This document shows positions 16,440 through 25,954 of a stretch of DNA of 25,954 nt, in pieces; position 1 is the stretch's first letter, and each line of letters starts with the position of its first letter. The notes under the pieces are model-generated. The model saw nothing but the letters and a program-made list of their open reading frames with translations, had not been told where the DNA came from and ran no database searches. The stretch lies in the NCBI GenBank assembly GCA_012032575.1, contig JAAUSP010000029.1, positions 1-25,954 on the forward strand, given 5' to 3'. Source of the stretch: Anaerolineales bacterium (GTDB lineage: Bacteria; Chloroflexota; Anaerolineae; 4572-78; J111). Both the position numbers and the translations under genes were made by a program.

Positions 16440-19400
16440 CTAGACTGTTTTGATCTGGAGTTCGTCAATTCTTGCCAGATTTTTCAAGCAAGCCTGTTCG
16501 ATTTGGTGCTGGCCGATCAGCCGGCTCAATTCCAGGGCCTGGCGGCAACACCCGGCGGCGTCGGCAAAATTACCCGTTTCTAAGAGCAAGCTGCCCAGTC
16601 CAGACAGGCTGGCGGCTTCGCCGGGGCGGTCGCCGCTGGTCTGGTTGAGCGCGAGGGCCTGGCGATAATACTTTTCGGCCTGGGGGTAGTCTTTGGTGAT
16701 TCTGTAAATGTCGCCCAAACAATTGAGGCTGCGCGCCTCGGCTTGCGGTGCGCCGGCCCCATTCAGAAAATCCTGGGCATCATGCCCGTGCGCGAGGGCC
16801 AACTCAATGTGGCCCTGCTCGGCGGAAATGTAGGCCAGTTGGATCAAGCTTTCGGCTTCCAGTAGGGGGTTGTCAATGCGGCGGGCGGCCAGCAGCGCAG
16901 TTTGGGCGGACGCAGCGGCCTGGGGTAAATGTTTCAGTATCCGCTCGTATTGGGCCTGGCGGTTGTGAACCATCACTTTTTTAACCGGGTCATCCAGCGA
17001 TTGGGTCAACTGTTGCAGCGCAGCCAGATCATCGGCCTGCGCCGGGCGGTTATCTAAAAAGTCATAAATCTGCTCCCGCGCCAGCAGCAGTTCAAATCGC
17101 TGGCTTTGGGCCACGTGGCCTGGCCCTAACTGGTCGAGCGCTTCCAAAGCGCGGGTGGTCCAAAAGAGGGCCTGGGGGCTGGCGTTGATGGCGCGGGCCT
17201 GGGCGGCGGCCTGAATACTGTAAGATAACCCTTTTTCCAGTTCCTGGGCCAAGAAGAAATGGTGAGCCAGTGCGGCGGCGAAGGGAACGTGGCTTTGTTC
17301 CAGGGTTTCGCCTACCTCGCGGTGAATGAGGCGCTGCTTCAGCGGGCTGAGGTTTTGGTACAGAACCGACCGGGTAGTGTGATGACTGAAGCGCATGACG
17401 CCTTCCAGGGGCACATCGCGAATCAATTGCCGTTCCAGGGCGGTGTCCAAACCTTCCAGGATATTACCATCTGACAATTCACTGATTTGCCGCAAATGGT
17501 CAAAGGTAAAGGTGTGGCCTAGTACGGCGGCCTGATATAGCAGCGCCTGGGTTTCCTTGCTGAGCCGGTTGGTCCGGCGCAGCACGGTATCCCCCAAACG
17601 ATGGGGCAGCCCGGTTTCGACCACCGGCGAAAAATACCAGCGCCCTTCACGCCAGGTGACGGTTTCATCATCCACCAGGCTCTTGGCAATTTCTTCCACA
17701 AACAAGGGATTGCCCTGGCTGCGCCGGTAAACAGCCCCCACCAAATCCAGTGGGGCGTCTGAGTCCAGATATTTTCGAGCAGTTCGGCCACTTCGCTTTC
17801 GGCCAGCGGCCCCAGGGTGACTGAGGTATAGGCCGGATAGCTGCTCCACTTTGGTAACGTTTCGGTCAGGGGCGTCTCGCTGGCCTCATCGCTGCGATAA
17901 ACGCCGACAATCATCACCGGCATATCGCGACAGCCGCGCACCAAATAATCCAGCAGTTGCAAACTATTGGTATCAGCCCATTGCAAATCATCCAAAATTA
18001 TCAACCAGGGGCGTTTAGCTGCTGCCCGACCCACCAGCTCAGCCAGGCTAAAGGTAGGCGGCCGGCGGTCGGCAGCCTGAGGCCGGTCTGGTAGAATTTG
18101 TTGGATTTCAGGGATTGCCTGAGCGGCCTGCTCCAGCACCCAGCTGACCTGTTTTTCACCCATATCGGTGGTGGTGGCAAAATAGGTTTTGAGCGCATCT
18201 ATAAAAGGCTGGTAGGACAGACTGCTTTCCGGAGGCCGGCAGCAGCCCAGCAGCACTGTAGCCTGGCTGGCCCGGTCGGCCAGTTCCTGAATCAGCCGGG
18301 TTTTGCCGCTGCCGGTTTCGCCGCTGACCAACGCCAGTTGGCCCTGGCCTTGCAGGGTCGCTGCCCACAGGTCCAGCAGACATTGCAGCGAATCTTCACG
18401 GCCCACCAACCCCGGCCAGCGGCGCGGGCGCAACACCTGGCGGCGCAGGCTGCGGCTAACCGTCTGGGTCAAATTGGTCAGAATCCGGCGGACCTGCCGG
18501 GCGCTGACATAACGTTTGTTGGGGTCTTTGTCCAGCAGTTTCAACACCACGTATTCCAGCGAGCGGGATAGGGTTGGGTTGAGTTCGCGCAGGGGGCGGG
18601 GGCGGCTGCTGCGATGATGCTCCATCACTTCCTGGTCCGTTCCCTCAAAAAGAGGCTGGCCGGTGAACAGCTCATACAAAATGATACCCAGCGTATACAA
18701 ATCGGTGCGGGCATCTATGGGATGGCCCAACACCTGTTCCGGGGCCAGGTAGCGGGCTGTGACCAGCGTCAGCGACGTATCTTCGCCGTTGAGCAGGGAT
18801 TTGCCGCTTTCCAGCCGGCCCAGGCCAAAGTCGCTCAGCTTTATTTCGTCGGCGGTAACAAGGATATTTTTGGGCTTCAAATCGCCGTGAATAACACCGC
18901 GAGCATGGGCATATTCCAGGGCGCGGGCAACCTTTTCGGCAATGGTCAGGGCCAGGTCGAGTGGCAGCGGCTGGCCGGGCTGGGCGTTGAGCAGGTCGGT
19001 CAGGCTTTGGCCTTCGACAAATTCCTCGACCATGAAGGACAAACCCTGGTCTTCGTCGCAATCGTAAATGTCAACAATGTTGGGATGAATTAAGTTGATC
19101 AGTTCGCGGGCCTGCTGCAAAAAGCGCTCGATGGCCGCTTCGCTGAATGAGGCTGACAGGACTTTGACAGCGACGGGGCGGTTCAGCCGGTTATCTACGG
19201 CCTTAAAACTGGTCCCCAGCCGGCCATCGCCAATTTTGCTCTCGACAAAATAGCGGTTTTGATGGTCTGGCCGGGCAGGTTGAGAGTTTCGCGGGCTTGC
19301 AGGGCGGTGAGCGCGGCATGCACCGAAGGGTAAATGGCAAAAAAGTCCAGATAGCCGGCCAGTTCGATGACCTGCTGCACGTTGATCGAAGGACCGGCCA

Positions 19401-20690
19401 GAACCATCGGGGTGCTCAACTGCTCCCGTCGAAGTTTGACCAGCGCCCGCAGTCCGGATACTTGCAGCATCTCCACGTCGGTCATATCTACAATCAGGTA
19501 GGGCGGCCAGCCCTCGGCCTTCAATTCGGCCAGTTGCCGTCTTAGCTCGGCGGCCACCCGCTCGTTAAAAATGCCGGCCGGTTTGAGGATGGCGGCTTTG
19601 CCGCCGGGAACCTGCTGCAACTGGGTGGTTTTGGGCGGGGTCAGGTCAAACGTCAGGCCCTCCTGGGCAATCATCACGTTGACCGGCTCGGCGTGGGGAT
19701 ACTGGCTCTGCTGGAACTTGCGGGTATCCTCTAAAATTTTTCCAGGTCGCGGTCGGTGTAGGTAGGGTCGTAATGAAACAGGACCAGATTCCTGACATTG
19801 GCTTCCTGAGCCATTTCGACCCCGGCCAGCGAGGAACTGTGACCCCAGTCCTCTTTTTCATCCGACTCTTTCTGGGTAAATTGCGAGTCATAGATGAGCA
19901 TATCGGCATCGGCAAAAAAGTTGAGGGCGGGATGGGTGTCGGTACCGGAAGGATAGGCGGCGTCGCTGGCGTAGACAAAAACCTTATCCGCTTTTTCAAA
20001 ACGGAAGGCATAGGCATCGCCAGGGTGGTGATTACGCAGGGTACGGATCCGCAGGTCGCCAAATTCCAGGCTATCTTCCGGTTTGAGCCGGATAAATTTC
20101 AACTCGGCCTGCATGTAATCCAGCGAAACCGGAAAGCTGATAAATTCCTGCTGCCGGCGCAGGGCCGCTTCCATATCGTGGAGGCCATATATAAAAATTT
20201 TGTTGCCGCGCACAAAAGCGGGCCGAAAAAAGGGGAAGCCCTGAATATGGTCCCAGTGGGGATGGCTAAAAAAAAGATGGATCGTCCCCCGACCCTGGCC
20301 GCACTTGCCCTTCATCAATTCCAGGCCCAAGGCTCGAATGCCGGAACCAGCGTCAATGATGAACAAATCATCGCCCGATTGAACCTCGATGCAAGGGGTA
20401 TTGCCCCCGGCGGTACCGGCGACAAGGGGCGACAAGGTGTCCAGGTAGGCCCGGACGACCTGCCGCCGTTTCACCTGAGTTTTAGCCAGGGCTAAGTTAA
20501 CCGACTGGCCTGATGAAATCTCTGAGGGCGCGGGGGACTCTTCCATGATAGCCGCCAGAAGTTCCTCCTTCAGCTCACCCTTTTCTATTTGCGAAATACC
20601 GAGAATGGCCGCGATGATCTTCTCCCGGATCTCATCTGGCCGGATGGGTGAGGGGATCGAGCCTCGCGCTCCCCAAATCTTCACTTTCAT
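16440..20690 (-). CDS. MBL - STAS - Ser/Thr kinase - AAA ATPase - TPR fusion protein (three frameshifts)
   Basis: After three one-base corrections this is one frame of about 1,417 residues. (1) Metallo-beta-lactamase fold, 1-350: ligands HPHWDH at 143-148, H221/H222, D243, H306, with an unusual helical insertion at about 18-95. (2) STAS domain, about 364-466, with S412 in QVSGLRALV at the anti-sigma-antagonist phosphosite position. (3) Ser/Thr kinase, about 480-745: GDGRLG loop, K510, HGDLKPKN (D604; HRD changed to HGD), DFG 621-623, APE 650-652. (4) ATPase, about 760-975: Walker A GETGSGKT 791-798, Walker B LIILDD 897-902. (5) TPR-like helices to the C-terminus. Missing bases: 17772-17775, 19269-19270, 19737-19741, all in short runs. 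GGAAG lies before the ATG at 20690. Domains 3-5 match PknK-like regulators. The MBL-STAS front is unusual. Uncorrected it would be read as two or three separate genes. Confidence 0.7.
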
Positions 20691-20723
20691 AAATCTTCCC
20701 ACAGTAGATTTAATATTGCCACC

Positions 20724-20781
20724 ATTATACCGGCATTTGGTTAGAAATGCTATAGTCTTTTTGGTAAGGTGTGTGTATAAT
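20724..20781. promoter_or_regulatory. divergent promoter region with two TATAAT boxes
   Basis: A minus-strand TATAAT (20729-20724) faces the fusion gene and a plus-strand TATAAT (20776-20781) faces the 800-residue gene. Neither has a good -35 at the right distance, so activator-dependent or weaker promoters are possible. The distance between the two -10 boxes is about 47 bases. Confidence 0.4.
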
Positions 20782-20834
20782 AGAAGTATCTGCCTTTACG
20801 AGGCAATAAACAGTCATCAGCGGCCCCGGAATCT

Positions 20835-23236
20835 ATGGAATCAAACCAACTCCTGTCTGACTTTAACCAGGTTTCCCTTAAAACAAGAGATGCGCTTAGA
20901 ACCATCGCCGTCTCGCGCCAACTGCGCGATTTGTCATCGCTAACGCTGCCGGAAATTGAGGCTGCGGTTAACCTGGTCAGCCAGGTTGTGCCGGCGGGCA
21001 ATGTACCTGGCATTATTTTAAACGGGCTAACCCGTGTGGCGGGCCGCAAGCCCCCGGCCAAAGTTGTCCAGCGAGACATTAACCTGCTCTTTCAGGGCGT
21101 TGACCGGGCGCTGAACACAGCCGTTTATGGCGCTTTTTTTGCCGGGCCGGCGGCGGTGATCTGGGGCTATCAAAATCTGCTCCGGCTGGCCGGCAAAGAC
21201 CCCGAAGATTCTTTTCCCGAAGGCACCTGGCAGTTTTATGTGGATTACGCCCTGCGCGAAGACACGCCCGCCATGCCACCGAGACGCACGGTTTCGATAC
21301 CCGGCTAAAAGAACACCGGCTGTCCCTCAGCCGGGTAGACCGGGTGACAGCCTGGGTCATGGCCGCGATCCACTGCCTGCATCAATATCCCGCGCTGCTG
21401 GAGAATGAGTGGCGCGAGCGGATTTATACCCAGTTTTTGCAGCAGCTCACCGCCGACCAGCCTGACGCGGCCCACTATGCCCGGCTCTACCGCGAATGGG
21501 AAAAGCAGCGTCCGTATGAACCCGGTCCTGATAAGCAAACCAACGAAAGCTATCCTGAGTACAGACGGCGCAAATTCGATCTCTTTTGGGACCAGGCCAT
21601 CCAAAATTTGCCCACGCCGCTGCACCACGAATTGACCCGCCAAATCCGAGAGGCTGAAACCGAAGCTTTACCGGCCTACCAGCAGCAGATGTCTATTCTG
21701 GCTTACCTCGACCCCGGCCCCTACGGCGAAACCCGCCAAAAGGTTTTGCCTGGGCAGCTCTGTGTGGGGTTGATTTATCAGGGCAGTTATCACCTGATCC
21801 ACGTTTATGCGCCAGGGGAAAAAAACCGGCTGAGGTGGAGATGGTTCGGGGGCAGGTGGCGGCGATTATAGGCCGCTCCTCAAGTTCACAGCCGGCCTCA
21901 CTCATGCCGCTGGCCCGCCTCAAACGGGCAGCCTGGCCCGAACTGCGCCAAAAGCTGAAGTCCGGCCCTGGTTAAAGAATTGGCCCTATTGCAACGCGCC
22001 CCTATTTTGCTCAACGCCGACCCGCGTCCCGCCGGCCTGCCGCTGGCCGAACTGCGCCAGGCCGAGCGCGGCAGCGGCGGCCACGCTTTGACTCTCTTTG
22101 ACACCGGCGAAACATTTGTCTTCGATCAGTCGCACATCTTTTTTGATGGAGCCTGGGGAGCCGCCCTGGCCGAAATTATGACCGATGAGGCCCTGGGCTG
22201 GGCCGTGTATCTCAGCACCCTGCCGCCCATTCAGGCCGGTTCGACTCATCTCAAAAGGCTGAATTTTCAATTCAAACCGGAGGACCTGGCTGTACTGGCG
22301 CAAACGCCCACAGTTGCCCCGGAGGTGAGCGTCGAAACAAAGGCGGTCAATCTTAAAGCTATCCAGCAGTTGCGTCGGGCCTTTAAACAGCGCAATGCTT
22401 CAATCGAGTTGACTGTTAGTGATCTGCTCATTCTCTACCGGGCGGTTCACGCTGTAAAATACCAGCCGGCCCAAAAACTGCTGGCGCAGTTGCAAAAGCT
22501 GACTAAAGACAGCGCCACCCGTGCGGCGGCAGAAGCGGCCCTTGAAGCTTTGCAGCCGGCCAAGCCGATGAGTCCGGCCATTGTCATTCCGGTTGACGCC
22601 AGCCGGCGCAATCCCCGCGACCGGCTGCACCCGATGACCTTTGAGGTTCCCTTAAACGACCTGGACTTAAGCAATTTGCACGATCGTACCCTAACGGCCT
22701 GGCGGACTTATCAGCAGGGTCAAGCCGATTTTGCCAAATTTAACCAACTGCGGGGCAAATACTTGCGTTTCCTGGTCGAATTCGGTAGGATGCTCTGTGA
22801 GGCCAAGAAGATTGCCTTAACCGGCGAAAGCGCCAGCGTAGGTTCGATTAAACTGCTGGCCCATTTGCCCATACCCTTGCAGCGTATGCTGGATCAGGTA
22901 CCCAGCCGTTTTGATGTTTTAAACGATCTCATCCGGGGCCGGGAGGTTTTTTCCAATGTCGGGGCGGTAGTCCCCGGCAGTACCCTGACCCGTTTTATTA
23001 CGGCCAAGGACGACAACGACAAAAAAACGCTGGCCTGGGGCATCATCACCGCTGCCAACGCTGTGATGCACGTCAGTCTGCGCGATTTCCGGCCGCACGT
23101 GGCAGCCTTGATTGACGCCGGGCACAAAGAATTAGCCGCCAGCCTGGCCCAGCACTATCTTGACACATACACCAACGGGCTTAACCGCTTCATTGCCGAC
23201 CTGCGCGATATTACGGAAGCCGGGGAGAAATTGTGA
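20835..23236 (+). CDS. unrecognised protein of about 800 residues (three frameshifts)
   Basis: I do not recognise the family. Three corrections join three ORFs into 801 codons exactly: a base missing near 21264-21268, one A missing in the A7 run 21819-21825 (giving YAPGEKKPAEVEMVRGQ), and one extra C near 21964-21969 (giving KSGLVKELALLQ). The N-terminal third is helical, with a hydrophobic stretch AVYGAFFAGPAAVIWGY near 97-112. Near 141-154 the motif REDTARHATETHGF has clustered His and Glu. A mixed middle part includes FDQSHIFFDGAWGAALAE, and the last 250 residues are helical and fairly hydrophilic. No signal peptide. It is divergent from the fusion gene and 129 bases upstream of a membrane kinase, so a signalling partner role is a contextual guess. 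Confidence 0.6.
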
Positions 23237-23361
23237 ATGGCGAATAGCGAATGGCGAATTTTCCAGGCTGAAAGTGGGATGCAAACCTGCGTCAGTCGGG
23301 GGTCGCAGACCCCCTCCGAGCAGTAAATTCACAATTCACAATTCACAATTAGTTCTGAGAC
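23233..23361. repeat. tandem-repeat spacer before the membrane kinase
   Basis: Four heptamers (GTGAATG, GCGAATA, GCGAATG, GCGAATT) at 23233-23260 overlap the stop codon of the upstream gene. GGGGGTC (23298-23304) and GACCCCC (23308-23314) form a tight hairpin. Then ATTCACA-type octamers repeat three times (about 23326-23350). No T run of terminator strength follows, so read-through into the kinase is possible. Confidence 0.65.
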
Positions 23362-23365
23362 AAAC

Positions 23366-25106
23366 ATGCCTAACGACTCCTTAATTGGCCGGAGGCTGGA
23401 CGAATACCACCTGGAGGCTCTGCTGGGCCAGGGGGGGATGGCCCGTGTTTATCGCGGGTTAGATGTGCGCCTCAAACGGTGGGTCGCCATCAAGGTGATT
23501 GACGCCCCCTTCCGGGCCGACTCCGATTACATTAAACGGTTTGAACTGGAAGCTCAGGCCATTGCCCAGTTGGAACATCCGCACATCGTCCGGCTGTACC
23601 GCTACGGCGAAGCCAAAGAACTGCTTTACATGGCCATGCAGTACGTCGAAGGCGCGCCCCTGAACGAAATGCTGGCCTCCTACCGAGCTGAGGGCGACTT
23701 CATCGAGCCGGCCGAGGCCAGCCGGATCATCGGCGAAGTCTGCCTGGCCCTCGATTACGCCCACCGCCAGGGGGTCATCCATCGGGATGTCAAGCCGGCC
23801 AATATTATCCTGACCAAGCAGGGCAGCGCGATTTTGACCGACTTTGGTCTGGCCCTGCTGACCGACGTCGGCACGCGCGGCGAAATCTTTGGCACGCCTC
23901 ACTACATGGCCCCGGAGCAGGCCATGTCGTCGGCGGGAGTTGTCCCCCAAAGCGACCTGTATGCCGTAGGCGTCATCCTGTACGAGATGTTTACCGGCCG
24001 CGTCCCTTTCGATGCGGCTACACCGCTGGATGTGGCCATGCTGCACATGAGCGAGCCACCGCCGCGCCCGCGCCAGTTTCGGGCCGACCTCAAACCCGCT
24101 TTAGAGAAGGTTATGCTGAATGCGTTAGCCAAAGACCCGCGCCAGCGCTACCCCAACGGCGCAGCCCTGGCCGAGGCAGTTGAGCAAGCCCTGAAAGCCC
24201 CCCGCCCCAAAGCCGCCCCAGCCGCCCCGCCCCCAGAAATCTATTCCTGAACGAGTGGCGGTGAGCATGGCCAAGCGCCCCCTGCCGCCGCTGCCCGCCG
24301 CCGTAGCCGCGCCGCCTGCCAAGAAAAAAGCGCGTCCGGCGTCCAAATCCGCCCCTGTACCCGCGCCCCCTCCCGAACCCGGCCGGCGCTGGTGGCCTTT
24401 TCTGGCTGCCGCCGTAGGGTTGATCTTGCTGGTTGGAATTGGCGCACTGTTCTTGACGCCCATAGCGTCATATTTCGGAGGGCCGGTCAACCGGGCAGAC
24501 GGACAGGCTTCGGCCAGCCAGTCCACCCCAGCGCTTACTCCGTCTCCGACTGCCCTGGTCAATGAACTGGCTCTGCCAACGCCGACTCCTTCGGCTACCC
24601 CGCTGCCGGAGCCAAAGGTTTTGGCCGACAGCCGCCGCGATTTCTCCGGCACATCCGGCGGGTGGGATTATCTGTGGTCGCCGCCGGACCAGGACGAGTG
24701 GACCCCGCTGAAATACGAAACGCGGCAGTACGGCGACTGCTGGTATGGGCAGGATTATATTCGTATTTGCGCCGACTCGGTTCACCCCGGCAACGGTGCT
24801 GATGTGGCCTTGCGCTGGCAAAGCGAGGTCAGTGGGCCGCTGGAGGTGCGCCTCCAGGCGGGTAAGAAAGACCTGGGCGGGGATGGCGTATCCATCGCCG
24901 TTTATCGCAACACCACTCAAACCACCGGCTTTCCCGAATTCAAAAAGTCGCTGGTCGGAAATGATGGAGGCGGATTTGCCGAAAAGTTCCAGCTTGACCA
25001 TATTACCCCCGGCGATTATTTATTGTTTGTCATCCAGAGAAACGGCGACGCCACCAACGACCATACCGCTTTTGAGGCGTTGATCTGTCACTATCGCTGT
25101 CCGTAG
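23366..25106 (+). CDS. single-pass membrane Ser/Thr protein kinase (one frameshift)
   Basis: A Hanks-type kinase with an external domain. Kinase 1-275: GQGGMARV loop 21-28, K43, HRDVKPAN with D141, DFG 159-161, APE 182-184. The raw frame stops at 24250 in a Pro-Ala linker. One extra C in the C5 run (24230-24234) explains this, since the next frame is open upstream (PQKSIPERVAVSMAKRP) and the sum is exactly 580 codons. Then a Pro/Ala/Lys linker, a membrane helix at about 343-364 (WWPFLAAAVGLILLVGIGALFL), and an outer domain of about 200 residues with Trp, Gly and four Cys, ending ICHYRCP, which looks beta-rich. Kinase inside and sensor outside is the expected topology. A terminator follows 1 base after the stop. 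Confidence 0.85.
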
Positions 25107-25157
25107 GGAGATTGGAGATTGGAGATTGGAGATTAAACCCAATCTCTAATCTCTATT
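25107..25157 (+). terminator. GGAGATT heptamer terminator
   Basis: Four perfect tandem GGAGATT units (25107-25134) face two inverted AATCTCT units (25141-25154) across a short AAACCC loop, then ATTTTT. The repeat begins immediately after the kinase stop codon and is an intrinsic terminator. The unit is the reverse complement of that at 6362-6382. Confidence 0.7.
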
Positions 25158-25172
25158 TTTAGAGGAAACTGT

Positions 25173-25954
25173 ATGAATCAAGATCCGCTGATTGGGCACA
25201 CCCTGGCAAACTTCAAAGTTGAACGCGCCATTGGCCGGGGAGGTATGGCCCAGATTTATTACGGCCAGGACATCAAATTAAAGCGTCCGGTGGCGCTCAA
25301 GGTGATTGACGCGCGTCACCGGGGCAAACCGGCCTACGCCAAGCGTTTTGTCCGTGAGGCCCAAACCATTGCCAAGTGGCGGCACGAAAACATCATCCAG
25401 ATTTATTACGCCGACGATAAAGACGGCCTGTATTACTTTGTGATGGAGCATATTGACGGCCAGGATTTGAGCCAGATGATGGCCAAATACAAAGGCCGGG
25501 GCCGGAAGATTCCCCAGGCCGAGGTGTTGCGGATTGGCCAGGCTGTGGCCAGTGCGTTGGATTATGCCCACAAGCAGGGTGTCATTCATCGCGATGTCAA
25601 ACCCTCAAATATTCTGGTGGCCAAAACTGGCCGGGTGGTGCTGACCGATTTTGGCCTGGCTTTGAATGTCGAGCAGGGGTCGCTGGGCGAGGTTTTTGGC
25701 AGCGCCAACTACATTGCCCCGGAGCAGGCCCGCAACTCGGCGGAGGCCGTGCCTCAATCCGATTTGTACGCGCTGGGTGTGATTTTGTACGAACTGCTGA
25801 CCGGGCGCGTCCCGTTTCAGGACCCGTCATCCACGGCGGTCACGGTCCAGCATTTGACCGTGCCGCCGCCGCCGCCGCGTCAGGTTAACCCCGACCTCAA
25901 CAAAGCCACCGAGACGGTTCTGCTGAAGGCGTTGAACAAAGCGCCCGACAAGCG
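25173..25954 (+). CDS. Ser/Thr protein kinase, cut by window end
   Basis: A Hanks-type kinase open to the window edge (260 codons visible). Seen: FKVERAIGRGGMAQIYYGQD with the glycine loop, VALKVID Lys, HRDVKPSNILV, LTDFGLAL, IAPEQARNSAEAVPQSDLY, and LGVILYELLTGRVPFQ. The kinase domain is nearly complete and its closest relative in the window is the neighbouring 23366 kinase, so the pair may be a tandem duplication. AGAGGAAA 6 bases before the ATG supports the start. The C-terminal part, probably a linker and membrane segment, lies outside the window. Confidence 0.9.
   Translation, partial: MNQDPLIGHTLANFKVERAIGRGGMAQIYYGQDIKLKRPVALKVIDARHRGKPAYAKRFVREAQTIAKWRHENIIQIYYADDKDGLYYFVMEHIDGQDLSQMMAKYKGRGRKIPQAEVLRIGQAVASALDYAHKQGVIHRDVKPSNILVAKTGRVVLTDFGLALNVEQGSLGEVFGSANYIAPEQARNSAEAVPQSDLYALGVILYELLTGRVPFQDPSSTAVTVQHLTVPPPPPRQVNPDLNKATETVLLKALNKAPDK

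Noticed and set aside
23902..24652. Minus-strand ORFs under the membrane kinase
   Set aside because: Shadows of a GC-rich linker and kinase coding region.

Overview
This window looks like chromosomal DNA of an uncultured Chloroflexota bacterium (Anaerolineae-like). That assignment is an inference from gene order and protein flavour: rpsB-tsf-pyrH-frr-uppS and dnaG-rpoD blocks, an RpoD with an insertion before region 3, several Ser/Thr protein kinases, and moderate GC. It has not been checked by a search. The reading frames carry about twelve single-base indels, mostly in homopolymers. Two of them fall in tsf and rpoD, which a living cell cannot lose, so most are probably sequence errors. I therefore annotate the affected genes over their full, frame-corrected span.

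Layout. 1-1158: rfbB-like dTDP-glucose 4,6-dehydratase and its terminator. 1159-2466: a structured spacer with a possible 23-codon leader ORF, then an OmpR-type response regulator with no kinase beside it. 2447-4822: a dienelactone-hydrolase remnant, a DinB-fold protein, a SnoaL-tailed ECF sigma factor and an aminotransferase remnant, separated by palindromic repeats. 4905-9400 (minus strand): the translation and envelope operon rpsB-tsf-pyrH-frr-uppS with a good promoter and a folded leader. 9489-13247 (plus strand): dnaG, rpoD and tRNA-Asn, with good promoters before dnaG and the tRNA. 13389-15236: two small unknown genes leading into a site-2-protease-like M50 peptidase. 15314-16109 (minus strand): a PPOX-type flavin-binding-family protein and a previously hidden two-helix membrane microprotein.

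16440-25954 is the most unusual part. On the minus strand three apparent ORFs plus a kinase fragment merge, after three homopolymer corrections, into one protein of about 1,417 residues with the order metallo-beta-lactamase, STAS, Ser/Thr kinase, AAA/NACHT-like ATPase, TPR. Divergent from it lies an unrecognised protein of about 800 residues (three indels), then a single-pass membrane Ser/Thr kinase with a cysteine-containing external domain (one indel), then another Ser/Thr kinase cut by the window edge. The arrangement suggests a phosphorylation-based signalling locus. The multi-domain fusion and the 800-residue partner are the best candidates for something undescribed.

Several spacers contain short tandem heptamers with an inverted copy, a pattern resembling cyanobacterial STRR elements. 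They sit at gene ends and several double as terminators.
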